From the NCBI GenBank assembly GCA_902386135.1, contig CABMIB010000114.1:31441-95440 (forward strand): a stretch of DNA of 64,000 bases, written 5' to 3'. Source of the DNA: an uncultured archaeon (lineage in GTDB: Archaea; Halobacteriota; Methanosarcinia; Methanosarcinales; Methanoperedenaceae). The position numbers and the translations under genes were made by a program. Shown one piece after another: positions 8,645 through 17,530 of the stretch. A model generated the notes under the pieces. It did no database searches. It was not told where the DNA came from and saw nothing but the letters and a program-made list of their open reading frames with translations. Every line of letters starts with the position of its first letter. Position 1 is the first letter of the stretch.

Positions 8645-11600
8645 ATGAAATCGGAAAAATCAGAAACTTTGCACAAGCCGGCTGAAGATGAATCGCACAG
8701 GGCGCATGAGTTAGAAATACGTGTCAAGGGACGCACCGCAGAGCTGGTAGAAGCCAACGAAGCGTTACAGGCTGAAATCACCGAGCGCAAGCGAATTGAG
8801 CAGGCACTGCTGGAAAGCGAGCAGCGATACCGCTCTCTGTTTGAAAACATGCTGGATGGTTTCGCATACTGCAAGATGCTTTTTGATGACCATGGCCGTC
8901 CGGTAGATTTTGTCTATCTCAAAGTCAACAGTGCGTTCGAAAGGTTGACCGGGTTGGAAAACGTGGTGGGCAAAAAAGTCACCGAGTTAATTCCTGGAAT
9001 CAAAGAGTCATATCCGGAGCTGTTTGAGACTTATGGCCGGGTCGCGTTGACGGGCAAGCCGGAGAAATTCGAAATCGAATTCAAACCTTTGAAGGCATGG
9101 TTGTCCATCTCAGTATATAGTACGAAAAGGGAATACTTTGTAGCTGTTTTTGAGAACATCACAAAGCGTAAGCGGGCTGAGGAGGCACTTCGGCAGAGCG
9201 AGGAACGCCATCGGCTGCTGGCGGAAACGATGATGCAAGGCGTGGTATATCAGGATGTAGACGGCAAGATCATTTCGATGAATCCCGCAGCCGAGTGGAT
9301 TCTCGGCAAGGGCCCGGCAGAGTTCCTGGGAGAAACATCAGTGAGCATCGAACACCACATAGTGCGTGAGGATGGCTCGCCATTTCCTGGTACGGAACAT
9401 CCGGCGATGGTGGCGCTGCGAACCGGGCAGAAACTGCGAGACGTGGTGATGGGCGTCTATAATCCGCGCAAGCAGGGCTACCGCTGGATCAACGTTAGTG
9501 CAGTGCCTCTGTTCCGACCGGGGGAAGACCAACCCTACCAGGTCTATACAGTTTTCGAAGACATCACCAAGCGCAAGCGGATGGAGGAGGCACTGCACAA
9601 AGCGCGCAACGAACTGGAAACACGTGTTCAGGAACGGACCGCAGAACTGGAAGAAGCCAACATGAAATTGCAGGCTGAAATCGAAGAGCGCAAGCGGGCT
9701 GAGAAGACGTTGCGGAGCAATGAGATGAAGTATAGGGGGCTTGCTGAAAGCATAGGAGAAGTCTTCTATGCATTGGACAAAGATCTAAGATACATCTATT
9801 GGAACAATGCGTCCGAGAAGCTTACAGGGATATCAGCGGAAGATGCTATCGGAAAATCTCTTTTTGAGCTTTTCCCTGAGCTAAAAGGATCAAGAGCAGA
9901 GAAGTTGTACAGGGAAGTATTAAAAACCCAGCGACCCAAGCGTTTTGTGAACAAATACCGGGTCAATGGCAAGAACCTCGTTTTTGAGATTAACGCATAC
10001 TACTCTAAGTATGGCATATCTATCATTGCCAAAGATATCACAGAGCGCAGGCGTGCTGAAGAAGAGATCCATCTCCTGCAAACAATGACCCAGGCAATCA
10101 ATGAAGCTCAAGATTTTCACTCGGCTATAGAGATAGTACTCAGGAAGGTATGTGAAGCCACAGGATGGGATTATGGAGATGCGTGGTTCCAAAGCAAAGA
10201 TGGAACAGTTCTCGAACGCAGCCCGGCATGGTACGGCAGTAGTATGAGCTTGGAGGGATTTAGAAAGCTTAGCGAGCGGTTCATATTTCCGCTTGGTACC
10301 GGGCTGGCCGGACGGATCTGGGCATCCAAAAAAGCAGAATGGATTCAGGATATTTCAACAAGCTCAGTTGCAATTTATCCCCGTGCCCGGATTGCAAGAG
10401 AAGTAGGTCTCAAATCCTGTGTAGGGATTCCAATTATAGTCAACGATCAGATGCTGGCTGTTCTTACATTTTACATGTTTGAATCCGGTGAAGAGGATAA
10501 ACGATTAGTTGGGACAATTTCAGCGATGGCAACTCAATTAGGCTCGATAATCCAGCGCAAGCAGGCTGAAGAGAAAATACGTGAGCAAGCTACCCTTATT
10601 GATAATGCACAAGAGGCTATAGGAGTTCGAAGCTTAGAACACAGCCTTATCTACTGGAACAAAGGCGCTGAACGCCTGTATGGCTGGACAGCAGAGGAAG
10701 CTATAGGCAAAAATCCTGTTGAGTTTTTGTTTAAAGGTAAAGAAGAGCCACTCCAACTAATTGAGGCAAAAAGGATTGTGCTTGAGAAGGGGGTGTGGAC
10801 AGGCGAACTGCATCAGATAACAAAAGACGAGAGAGATGTGATAGTCGAAAGCCACTGGACGCTGATACGTGATAGCGAAGGTAAACCGAAATCGATACTC
10901 GTCGTCAACACCGATATTACTGAGAAGAAGAAGTTTGAATCGCAGTTATTGCGCGCCCAGAGAATGGAGGGCATAGGCACACTCGCTGGCGGCATAGCGC
11001 ATGACCTCAATAATGTGCTTACGCCGATGATGCTATCTCTGCAAATGTTAGAAGAAAAATTCAAAGATGAGCAAAGCCAGAAGTTATTAACTATCCTCGA
11101 TAGGAACTTACAGCGGGGATCTAATTTAATAAAACAGGTCATGTCATTTGCACGGGGTATTGATGGGGAACGCAAACCCCTCCAGGCAGCACATATAATA
11201 TCCGAGGTCGAGAAAGTTGCAAAAGAGACATTTAATAAGAATATAGAAATCAGGACCGATATATCCAGAGACCTCTTTACCATCTCAGGAGATGCCACAC
11301 AATTGTACCAGGTCATAATGAACCTGTGCGTGAACGCTCGCGATGCAATGCCTGATGGCGGTGTACTGGAGATCTCTGCTAAGAATTTTTTAGTGGATGA
11401 GAACTACGCGCGTATGAACACTGAGGCAAAGGTCGGTCCTTATATCATCATTTCGGTCTCGGATACCGGGACTGGTATTCCTCCTAAAATAATTGACAGG
11501 ATATTTGAGCCGTTTTTCACGACAAAAGAGCCCGGAAAAGGAACCGGACTCGGCCTATCAACATCTCTTGGAATTGTTAAAAGCCATGGCGGGTTTATAA

Positions 11601-12076
11601 ATGTGAACAGCGAGGTTGGAAAAGGAACGACATTCAAGATATATTTGCCAGCGTTTAAAACTGAGATACAAGGGGCACAAATGCAGCAACCTGAACTGCT
11701 CACAGGACAGGGAGAATTGATTCTCGTTGCTGAAGATGAAGGCTCAATTCGTGAGATAACGTGCTCAACTCTGGAAACATACGGATATGAAGTGATTGCA
11801 GCCGAAGATGGTGCACAGGCGGTAGCGGAGTATGCTCAAAATATGGATAAAATCAAAGTTATTCTGATGGATATGATGATGCCGGTTATGGATGGCCATG
11901 CGAGCATCCGGGCGGTTCGTAAAATCAATCCTGAAGTCAAAATTATCGTAGTTAGTGGACTGACAGAAAAAGATAAACTTAAAAATATCGCAAACCATAC
12001 AAACGCTTTTTTACCAAAACCTTATACGGCTGAGATATTGTTGAAAACTGTTCATGAGGTTTTAAGCATAAAATAG
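8645..12076 (+). CDS. Soluble hybrid histidine kinase (PAS/GAF/HisKA/HATPase/REC)
   Basis: A 1,143-residue cytoplasmic sensor with no membrane segment. In order: a coiled coil (TAELVEANEALQAEI); three PAS domains, with a second coiled coil before the third, each closed by an ITKRKRAE/ITERRRAE-like hinge; a GAF domain (about 490-640); a PAS (about 650-760); HisKA with His in AGGIAHDLNN; HATPase with DTGTGIPPK and GTGLGLSTS; and a receiver with AEDE, phosphoacceptor in MDMMMPVMDG and KPY. ATG 8645 is preferred for the GGTGGG seven bases upstream; an in-frame TTG lies at 8618. It stands alone, so its partner is not local. The 8365-8617 flank is AT-rich without a gene. Confidence 0.9.
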   Translation: MKSEKSETLHKPAEDESHRAHELEIRVKGRTAELVEANEALQAEITERKRIEQALLESEQRYRSLFENMLDGFAYCKMLFDDHGRPVDFVYLKVNSAFERLTGLENVVGKKVTELIPGIKESYPELFETYGRVALTGKPEKFEIEFKPLKAWLSISVYSTKREYFVAVFENITKRKRAEEALRQSEERHRLLAETMMQGVVYQDVDGKIISMNPAAEWILGKGPAEFLGETSVSIEHHIVREDGSPFPGTEHPAMVALRTGQKLRDVVMGVYNPRKQGYRWINVSAVPLFRPGEDQPYQVYTVFEDITKRKRMEEALHKARNELETRVQERTAELEEANMKLQAEIEERKRAEKTLRSNEMKYRGLAESIGEVFYALDKDLRYIYWNNASEKLTGISAEDAIGKSLFELFPELKGSRAEKLYREVLKTQRPKRFVNKYRVNGKNLVFEINAYYSKYGISIIAKDITERRRAEEEIHLLQTMTQAINEAQDFHSAIEIVLRKVCEATGWDYGDAWFQSKDGTVLERSPAWYGSSMSLEGFRKLSERFIFPLGTGLAGRIWASKKAEWIQDISTSSVAIYPRARIAREVGLKSCVGIPIIVNDQMLAVLTFYMFESGEEDKRLVGTISAMATQLGSIIQRKQAEEKIREQATLIDNAQEAIGVRSLEHSLIYWNKGAERLYGWTAEEAIGKNPVEFLFKGKEEPLQLIEAKRIVLEKGVWTGELHQITKDERDVIVESHWTLIRDSEGKPKSILVVNTDITEKKKFESQLLRAQRMEGIGTLAGGIAHDLNNVLTPMMLSLQMLEEKFKDEQSQKLLTILDRNLQRGSNLIKQVMSFARGIDGERKPLQAAHIISEVEKVAKETFNKNIEIRTDISRDLFTISGDATQLYQVIMNLCVNARDAMPDGGVLEISAKNFLVDENYARMNTEAKVGPYIIISVSDTGTGIPPKIIDRIFEPFFTTKEPGKGTGLGLSTSLGIVKSHGGFINVNSEVGKGTTFKIYLPAFKTEIQGAQMQQPELLTGQGELILVAEDEGSIREITCSTLETYGYEVIAAEDGAQAVAEYAQNMDKIKVILMDMMMPVMDGHASIRAVRKINPEVKIIVVSGLTEKDKLKNIANHTNAFLPKPYTAEILLKTVHEVLSIK

Positions 12077-12201
12077 AGACCGCGGTTAATAAATGGCTTC
12101 ATAGCGGCAGACGGCATGATAAACATCTTCCCAACCCTGCTGCACATATTTTAATAACCGAAGAACGCATATTATCCAATTAGTAAAAGCGGGGAGTGAA
12201 T

Positions 12202-12606
12202 ATGGCAGAAGTAATGGCAGAAAGGCAAATACATGAAAATTTCCACAGGGTGGCTGAAAACTTCAAAAGATGCCTCAGGGATATGGGGTATGAGGATGTT
12301 AAAGTAGGCTATCCGCTGGAGGTATTAGAAAACAGGGAGCTTAATACAACGTTCGTTATCGACCACGGGGAGGCGGTCATCCCTACTACCATAAATATAC
12401 GTATGAAGGCTAAAGGTGTATGGACATACATCTATATGCCGCATCCGGAGATGGAAAGAAAAGGCAAGCCTGCGGCAGAGCGTACGGAGAGGCGGTACGA
12501 TGAAACAGGAGAGTTAGTACCCTGCCAGGAGTGCGGGTGTATGGACTTTGTGAAAAAAGGAGAAGAATATGTCTGTGCGATTTGCTGCCAGGGCAATTCA
12601 GGCTGA
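12202..12606 (+). CDS. Small hypothetical protein with C-terminal zinc ribbon
   Basis: A 134-residue protein of unknown function. The first ~95 residues form a mixed alpha/beta region without a recognised family. The C-terminus has a zinc-ribbon pattern, CQECGC near 113 and CAICC near 128, with the Cys pairs about 14 residues apart. ATG 12202 is chosen because GGGGAG lies five bases upstream; an in-frame GTG at 12196 overlaps that site. It might act in RNA or protein binding, but that is a guess from the ribbon alone. It converges with the minus-strand gene at 12612, five bases away. Confidence 0.65.
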   Translation: MAEVMAERQIHENFHRVAENFKRCLRDMGYEDVKVGYPLEVLENRELNTTFVIDHGEAVIPTTINIRMKAKGVWTYIYMPHPEMERKGKPAAERTERRYDETGELVPCQECGCMDFVKKGEEYVCAICCQGNSG

Positions 12607-12611
12607 CTCCT

Positions 12612-13100
12612 TTAACGTTCCCTCAGTACCAGCTCGCAGAAATCATCACCTGCGCTCCTTCTTTTTGTGCAGATGTGTAATATGTTCTTATCAATACCTT
12701 CGGTCAGCCCTCTCTCATAGCCGTCTATAGATGCACAGACCTCCGGCGTCCAGCCCTTTTTATTATTCCACATGCATTCGGTCGCATGGATTTTTATTTC
12801 GTTAGCGTTTTCCTCGGCGATATGGCTTTTGATCCCGAAGATGCGGTGCATACCCATCAATGCGACCGCGCATCCGTGCAGGTTTCTTTCTATCTTTAGA
12901 GTTCCGACTATCTCGTTCGCATCTTCAAGACCCCAGCAGTACATCATTTTTGTCAATCCGGCTCTTTCATTCTTATCGAGCATATGAAAAACATCGTTAA
13001 ACATCCTGCCGATACTGCTTGCACTTTTTTTCCATCTTGTTTGTACAGGGACGAGATCATTAACTATCAGGAATTCTGTTAATTTACCCTTGAGGCTCAT
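12612..13100 (-). CDS. ATC-hydrolase/DUF6125-like hypothetical protein
   Basis: A 162-residue soluble protein. The second half has scattered conserved-looking Cys, His and Trp (HATECMWNNKKGWTPEVCAS, then a Gly-rich segment and DDFCELVL). This recalls the L-2-amino-thiazoline-4-carboxylate hydrolase-like and DUF6125 families common in archaea and anaerobes. The assignment is from motif impression, and no catalytic claim is made. It starts at ATG 13100 and ends in TAA. The flank upstream (13101-13467) has no gene and is dominated by the CACAGAG repeat at 13188-13368. Confidence 0.6.
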   Translation of the reverse strand: MSLKGKLTEFLIVNDLVPVQTRWKKSASSIGRMFNDVFHMLDKNERAGLTKMMYCWGLEDANEIVGTLKIERNLHGCAVALMGMHRIFGIKSHIAEENANEIKIHATECMWNNKKGWTPEVCASIDGYERGLTEGIDKNILHICTKRRSAGDDFCELVLRER

Positions 13101-13187
13101 TTTTCACCTTGATTTATTGACATTCATGGTTTCCGTATAACATCTGAATAGCGCATCTGCGTTCATCTGCAGTTCGTTTTAGTATAT

Positions 13188-13368
13188 AAACCACAGAGAA
13201 CACAGAGGACACAGAGAGTTGTGGTTTTGCTCTGTGTTCTCTGTGTCTCAGTGGCAATTTATTTCTGAAGCCACAGAGACTCAGAGGCACAGAGAGCTTT
13301 TTTCGAAATATTTCTCTGCGCCTCCGCGTGGCAAATTTTTCTCTGTGTCCTCTGTGCACTCTGTGGTT
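13188..13368. repeat. Compound palindromic CACAGAG-type repeat
   Basis: A nested set of inverted repeats. Outer arms are AAACCACAGAGAACACAGAG (from 13188) and its counterpart near 13341-13368 (CTCTGTGTCCTCTGTGCACT and then CTGTGGTT). Inside is a second stem, GCCACAGAGACTCAGAGGCA with TCTCTGCGCCTCCGCGTGGC. It is the same family as 4627-4698 but expanded. It fills most of the 13101-13467 gap, which holds no convincing gene. Confidence 0.85.
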
Positions 13369-13467
13369 GATTATTTTGTTTTGTTTCACCTTAATAAAGC
13401 TGACTGAAATTTTTAATTACTTACATTAAGTATTGCGGATGACTATAATTTACAGCATCACATTTCT

Positions 13468-14769
13468 TTAACCTGTTGCTCTTGCGCTCTTCCTCGCCCT
13501 CCCCATGATATCTACCACTTCCTCATCTGTCACCTGGGCAAAATCCTCATAGTACGACCCGACTGCCATGAAATCATAAGGCGTTTCAAGGCAGATAAAT
13601 TCATCAGCCATCCGGCGCAGTTCATCAGCCGTGTCTGGAGGAGCTACAGGAAGAGCCACGACCAGTTTTTCTATGCCCTCCAACTTCAATGTGGAGATGG
13701 CTGCTTTCGCTGTGGCGCCTGTAGCTGCCCCGTCATCAACAAGTATGATTATTTTTCCTTTCAAATTCGGTATCTTCTGTCCTTTTCGGTATAAATCAAC
13801 CCTTTTTTCAATTAATTTCTTCTGGCGGGAGATCTCATCCTGGATATAATCCTCTGTTACTCCGTATAATGATATTATGGATTCATTCAAAACGACCGCA
13901 CCTGTTTCTGAAACCGCGCCTATGGCAAGTTCCGGCTGCCCCGGGAAACCTAACTTCCTTACTATGATAACATCAAGCGGGCAATTAAGGTAAGAAGCTA
14001 TCTCATAGCCTGTAACTACTCCTCCCCTTGGGAGGGCCAGCACTATGACATCTTTCCTGTCCTTATAATCTTTTAACCTGTATGCAAGCTCTGCACCAGC
14101 ATCCTTCCTGTCCTTAAAAATTTTCGCCGGGTCGCCTGAACCCAGTTTCTCAACAAACCACTGAACTATAGTCTCGCGTGCCTCTCTGAGATGCTCCTCT
14201 TTTGAATAGAGATGATCTGCACCTTTGATCAGAGCAAGCTTTTTCTCTCCGGCGAGGCGCTCATAGAGGATAATGCTCTCGCTCATTATCGGGTCTGCAT
14301 CGCCCTGCACTATCAATGTGGGGATACGTACCCTATCAGCGTACTTGTAGTATCCTTCGGCTGGAGCAGAGCGCAGGACCAGAGACTTTATCCGGCTATC
14401 TGTGGCGGCTCTCACTAAGGCTGCTATACCTCCGATGCTTGAGCCGCATATTCCAACTCTCTCAGGGTTAACGCCTTCTTTGCCATTGATATAATCAAGA
14501 GAGATGCCAATGTCCTGAGCAAATTGTTCAACAGTAGCATCAGAAGCATCACCCTCGCTCTCACCGTGTCCTGTGAAATCAAGAAGGAAACAGCAGAATC
14601 CCTTTTTCACTAACCCCTCGGCAATATAGATATTCCTCGGGCTATCCTTGCTACTCCTTAACCCGTGCGCGAATATCACAGCAGGCTTATTCATTCCATT
14701 CCCAAGACCCAGAATATTCGCAACAAGCCTGAACCCCTTATCATTTTTTAAAGTTACTTTCTCTTCCAT
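13468..14769 (-). CDS. Fusion of alpha/beta hydrolase and phosphoribosyltransferase
   Basis: A 433-residue two-domain enzyme. Residues about 1-210 form an alpha/beta hydrolase with oxyanion segment FAHGLRSSKDS, nucleophile in GICGSSIGG, acid region GDADPIM and His in GADHLYS. Residues about 215-433 form a PRTase-like domain with a flexible-loop region LALPRGGVVTGYEIA and PRPP-binding motif ILVDDGAATGATAKAAI. Similar pairs in bacteria are usually annotated as predicted phosphoribosyltransferase plus dienelactone-hydrolase-like. The ATG at 14769 is chosen because GGGGGT lies eight bases before it; an upstream in-frame ATG is at 14793. Substrates are unknown. The fusion suggests linked hydrolysis and ribosyl transfer (inference). 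Confidence 0.85.
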   Translation of the reverse strand: MEEKVTLKNDKGFRLVANILGLGNGMNKPAVIFAHGLRSSKDSPRNIYIAEGLVKKGFCCFLLDFTGHGESEGDASDATVEQFAQDIGISLDYINGKEGVNPERVGICGSSIGGIAALVRAATDSRIKSLVLRSAPAEGYYKYADRVRIPTLIVQGDADPIMSESIILYERLAGEKKLALIKGADHLYSKEEHLREARETIVQWFVEKLGSGDPAKIFKDRKDAGAELAYRLKDYKDRKDVIVLALPRGGVVTGYEIASYLNCPLDVIIVRKLGFPGQPELAIGAVSETGAVVLNESIISLYGVTEDYIQDEISRQKKLIEKRVDLYRKGQKIPNLKGKIIILVDDGAATGATAKAAISTLKLEGIEKLVVALPVAPPDTADELRRMADEFICLETPYDFMAVGSYYEDFAQVTDEEVVDIMGRARKSARATG

Positions 14770-14807
14770 TTGTTCTACCCCCTTTATCCTCACTTTATGC
14801 TATTATT

Positions 14808-15470
14808 TCAGGAATACATCGGATTGTAACCTGACCGCAGCGCCATAAGTATCTGGTCGATAAAGACTTCCGGCGGCTGGGCTCCTACAAACGAGGTGTT
14901 CTCGTTGATCACGATATGCGGGGTGCTCATAATATTATACTTCTGGACAAGATAGGGGAACTCGGTCATCTCGATGACGTCGGACCGTATGAACTCATTT
15001 TCAATAGCAAACTGGTGAGCAAGCCTTGCTGCCCTCGGGCAGAAAGGGCAAGTCGGCGTCACGAATACCTGTATATGTGCGGGCTTTTTTATCTCTGAAA
15101 GCTTTTTCTTGATGTCCTCCGGCAAAGATGTCGCGCCCCGTGAAACATCTACGATGTCATCCACAATAACAGCGAACTCGTAGCCTGCCGGCATACCGTA
15201 GTACCTGATGCCGTAGTCCGATTTTCCAACGATCGCAATGGCCGGGATCTTGTTTATTTTGTATTTTATGTCCTGGTCGCCGTTTATGACGAAATCGTAC
15301 ACCTTCGTTTTTATCTTCGGGGATAATTCCCCCAGTTCAAGCACAAGCTCCCTGTTCTCCCTGCAAAGCTGGCATTCATGCTCCTGTGTAAAAACAATGA
15401 GTTCCACGTCCCCGGCAAGCGCAGCGAATTTGTTTCTGATAACCTGTTTCTGACTTTCGGAAAGCGCCAT
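14808..15470 (-). CDS. Glutaredoxin-like protein disulfide oxidoreductase (PDO type)
   Basis: A 220-residue archaeal thiol-disulfide oxidoreductase with two thioredoxin folds. The N-terminal half has the redox motif CQLC (in HECQLCRENR). The C-terminal half has CPFC (in TPTCPFCPRAAR) and the cis-Pro loop MSTPHIVIN. Two active CXXC units match Pyrococcus-type PDO, a cytoplasmic dithiol oxidase/isomerase working with a thioredoxin reductase. ATG 15470 is the family-consistent start; an open frame continues upstream to 15641, but its extra 57 residues look non-coding. It ends in TGA and is transcribed in the same direction as the fusion gene downstream, 38 bases away. Confidence 0.88.
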   Translation of the reverse strand: MALSESQKQVIRNKFAALAGDVELIVFTQEHECQLCRENRELVLELGELSPKIKTKVYDFVINGDQDIKYKINKIPAIAIVGKSDYGIRYYGMPAGYEFAVIVDDIVDVSRGATSLPEDIKKKLSEIKKPAHIQVFVTPTCPFCPRAARLAHQFAIENEFIRSDVIEMTEFPYLVQKYNIMSTPHIVINENTSFVGAQPPEVFIDQILMALRSGYNPMYS

Positions 15471-15667
15471 GGTTTTACCCCGGTAATCAGTTTTGTTGTA
15501 TTTAGTATTTAACTTGATGTAAAGTAAACCTCTAAAGGGAATATCAGGTGTGGTATAACGAGGAAAGGCTGCATAGAGGAATTGGAATACAGCCGGCAAA
15601 GATCTATGAGGAGGTGTAACGTTGGAAAGTTGACTTAACAAAACATTAAAATATTTAAAATCTGGCG

Positions 15668-15970
15668 CTAATTATACTCTCTCCATGTCTTCCCGCACTT
15701 CGTACACCTGAAGAACCTTACCTCGCTCTCATCAGCAGAGCGCAACTGCCGAAGCCACCAGTATGCCGTGTCGTTGCCGCAGTCCTCGCATCTGGCCCTT
15801 GTTGTGGGCAACCCCATCTCGCGCCCTTCCAGTACGGAGACCTCACGCTCTTTTCGCTCGGTCTTTGAGACAAAGCTTCCTTTTATTTCTTTTTCGAACC
15901 CGCATTTCCTGCACTTAAAAACGGTCTTCGCGGGCATCATCATGCTCTTGCATTTCGGACAAAATTCCAT
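15668..15970 (-). CDS. tfs: Transcription factor S (TFIIS/RPB9-like)
   Basis: A 100-residue archaeal transcript-cleavage factor. The N-terminal zinc ribbon is CPKCKSMM then CRKCGFE. The C-terminal ribbon is CEDCGNDTAYWWLRQLRSAD followed by FFRCTKCGKTWREYN. The acidic and basic residues of the cleavage loop appear as RSADE. It inserts into the RNA polymerase pore and stimulates cleavage of backtracked RNA. The ATG at 15970 is preferred since GTGAT precedes it; an in-frame GTG lies at 15979. Its first 56 bases overlap the 3' end of the NUDIX gene in another frame. It is third in the GTPase-NUDIX-TFS operon and ends in TAG. Confidence 0.93.
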   Translation of the reverse strand: MEFCPKCKSMMMPAKTVFKCRKCGFEKEIKGSFVSKTERKEREVSVLEGREMGLPTTRARCEDCGNDTAYWWLRQLRSADESEVRFFRCTKCGKTWREYN

Positions 15971-16379
15971 CGATATCACTCTTAGCGTTTTCTATGATCT
16001 TATTATGATCAAATGCCAATTTGGGTATTTCGTTCAGATCGAAAAGCCCTATATCTTTAGCATCTGAACCTGCCTTAAGCATTCCGCTTCCTTTTGCAAT
16101 ATAACATATGGAGACCGCGTGCCCTCTTGGGTCTCTTGAGGGGTCAGAATATACTCCCTGCAGCTTGATTATCTCAATATCAAGCCCTGTCTCTTCCTTA
16201 GCCTCCCGGACTACTGCCGCTTCAACAGTCTCACCCACCTCCACGAACCCGCCGGGAAGCGCGAAACAGCCCTGGTACGGCGGGTTTTTGCGCTTAACAA
16301 GGACAAGTTTTCCTTTGTAGATTATAAGCGCATCAACGGTCAGAAGCGGAGTTACCGGTTTCATAATTTCCTTAATCAT
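15915..16379 (-). CDS. NUDIX hydrolase, ADP-ribose pyrophosphatase-like
   Basis: A 154-residue hydrolase that cleaves nucleoside diphosphates linked to another group. The Nudix box is complete: GGFVEVGETVEAAVVREAKE then ETGLD, with the metal-binding Glu pair. The preceding substrate-side segment PPYQGCFALPGG is typical of ADP-ribose or NADH pyrophosphatases in archaea, though specificity is not proven. The ATG at 16379 overlaps the stop of the GTPase gene (ATGA). The 3' end runs 56 bases into the transcription factor S gene. This points to tight co-expression. Confidence 0.9.
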   Translation of the reverse strand: MIKEIMKPVTPLLTVDALIIYKGKLVLVKRKNPPYQGCFALPGGFVEVGETVEAAVVREAKEETGLDIEIIKLQGVYSDPSRDPRGHAVSICYIAKGSGMLKAGSDAKDIGLFDLNEIPKLAFDHNKIIENAKSDIDGILSEMQEHDDAREDRF

Positions 16380-17467
16380 CTCCTCAATATTATCGTCAGG
16401 ATGTCATCACCATACAGCATATGATCAAGACCTGCACGCTGGCCCTCATGTTTTGCAGACATACCCCAGACCTGTGCATACCTGAACCTGTTCCTGAAAT
16501 CGCGGTGGAGCCGATCGCATACATCCCCTATCGTGGAACCTTCCCTGATTATCAGGGGCTCTTCCATATCTGCAGGCTTTCCCTGAGGTTTTAAGTATAT
16601 CCTGATAAACCCGAGCTTATTATATATCAGTTCTTTCAGTTCTTCGATATGAACCTTTTTATCTGCCGATATGAGCAGTGCGTCAGGGAATCTTTCTCTG
16701 CATTCTTTGAGCGTGTACTTATCAGCGAGGTCGATCTTATTGATGACCACGACCGCGGGGATATATTTCCTGTTGCCCAGGATCACATCTATTAACTGGT
16801 CTATGTTGATATTTTCGCGTATGACCACGTTCGCGTTATGTATTCTGTATTCTCCCAGTACGGTCTTTATGGTATCCTCATCAAGATCCAGATCTATCGT
16901 ATTGTTCACGCTGACCCCACCCCTGGGTTTTTTCCTGATAGTGACATCCGGCGGTCTTGAGTTGACGCGTATACCGGCATCGTTTAACTCCCCGATGAGA
17001 ACATCATGGTGCACAAGCTGGAAAACATCAAGCAGTATCAAGGCAAGGTCGGCATTCCTTATTACAGCCAGGACTTCCTTACCCCTTCCCCTGCCCGATG
17101 CCGCGCCTTTTACAATGCCAGGTACATCAAGTATCTGGATTGTCGCGCCTTTATAGTCCATCGCGCCCGGTACAACATCCAGTGTGGTGAACTCATATGC
17201 TGCAACCGCCGATTCCGCGCCTGTCAGGCTGTTAAGGAGCGTGCTCTTGCCAACTGACGGGAAGCCCACAAGTACGACAGATGCATCCCCTGATTTCTTG
17301 ACTGAGAAGCCTTCCCCGCCTGATTTTGCCGAGGCTCTTTTCTGGACTTCTTCCCGCAAGCGCGCCAGTTTTGCTTTGAGCCTGCCGATATGCCCTTCGG
17401 TAGCCTTATTATATTTCGTCTTGGATATTTCTTCTTCAACCGCTCTAATCTCTTCTTCAAGTGCCAT
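16376..17467 (-). CDS. DRG-type Obg-family GTPase with TGS domain
   Basis: A 363-residue GTPase orthologous in layout to eukaryotic/archaeal DRG proteins. It has an N-terminal helical region (1-55), G1 GFPSVGKST near 68, G2/G3 region with DVPGIVKGA near 115, G4 NKID near 243, G5 SADK near 270, and a C-terminal TGS domain (about 285-363; IIREGSTIGDVCDRLHRDF). DRGs associate with ribosomes and translation. It is first in an operon with a NUDIX hydrolase and TFS. The gene diverges from the M20 peptidase with 63 bases between starts. No oddities in the GTPase core. Confidence 0.93.
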   Translation of the reverse strand: MALEEEIRAVEEEISKTKYNKATEGHIGRLKAKLARLREEVQKRASAKSGGEGFSVKKSGDASVVLVGFPSVGKSTLLNSLTGAESAVAAYEFTTLDVVPGAMDYKGATIQILDVPGIVKGAASGRGRGKEVLAVIRNADLALILLDVFQLVHHDVLIGELNDAGIRVNSRPPDVTIRKKPRGGVSVNNTIDLDLDEDTIKTVLGEYRIHNANVVIRENINIDQLIDVILGNRKYIPAVVVINKIDLADKYTLKECRERFPDALLISADKKVHIEELKELIYNKLGFIRIYLKPQGKPADMEEPLIIREGSTIGDVCDRLHRDFRNRFRYAQVWGMSAKHEGQRAGLDHMLYGDDILTIILRR

Positions 17468-17530
17468 TCGACTCTAATAGATATAATCAAAGCAAAAAGG
17501 ATTTGGGTTATAAAAGCCTTTTTGGAACGA

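Noticed and set aside
15471..15641. 57-residue N-terminal extension of the glutaredoxin-like protein
   Set aside because: Residues look non-coding, and the family start at 15470 gives a standard two-domain protein.
17390..17530. 47-residue extension of the M20 peptidase
   Set aside because: It lies over the GTPase gene on the other strand and precedes the natural family start at 17531.
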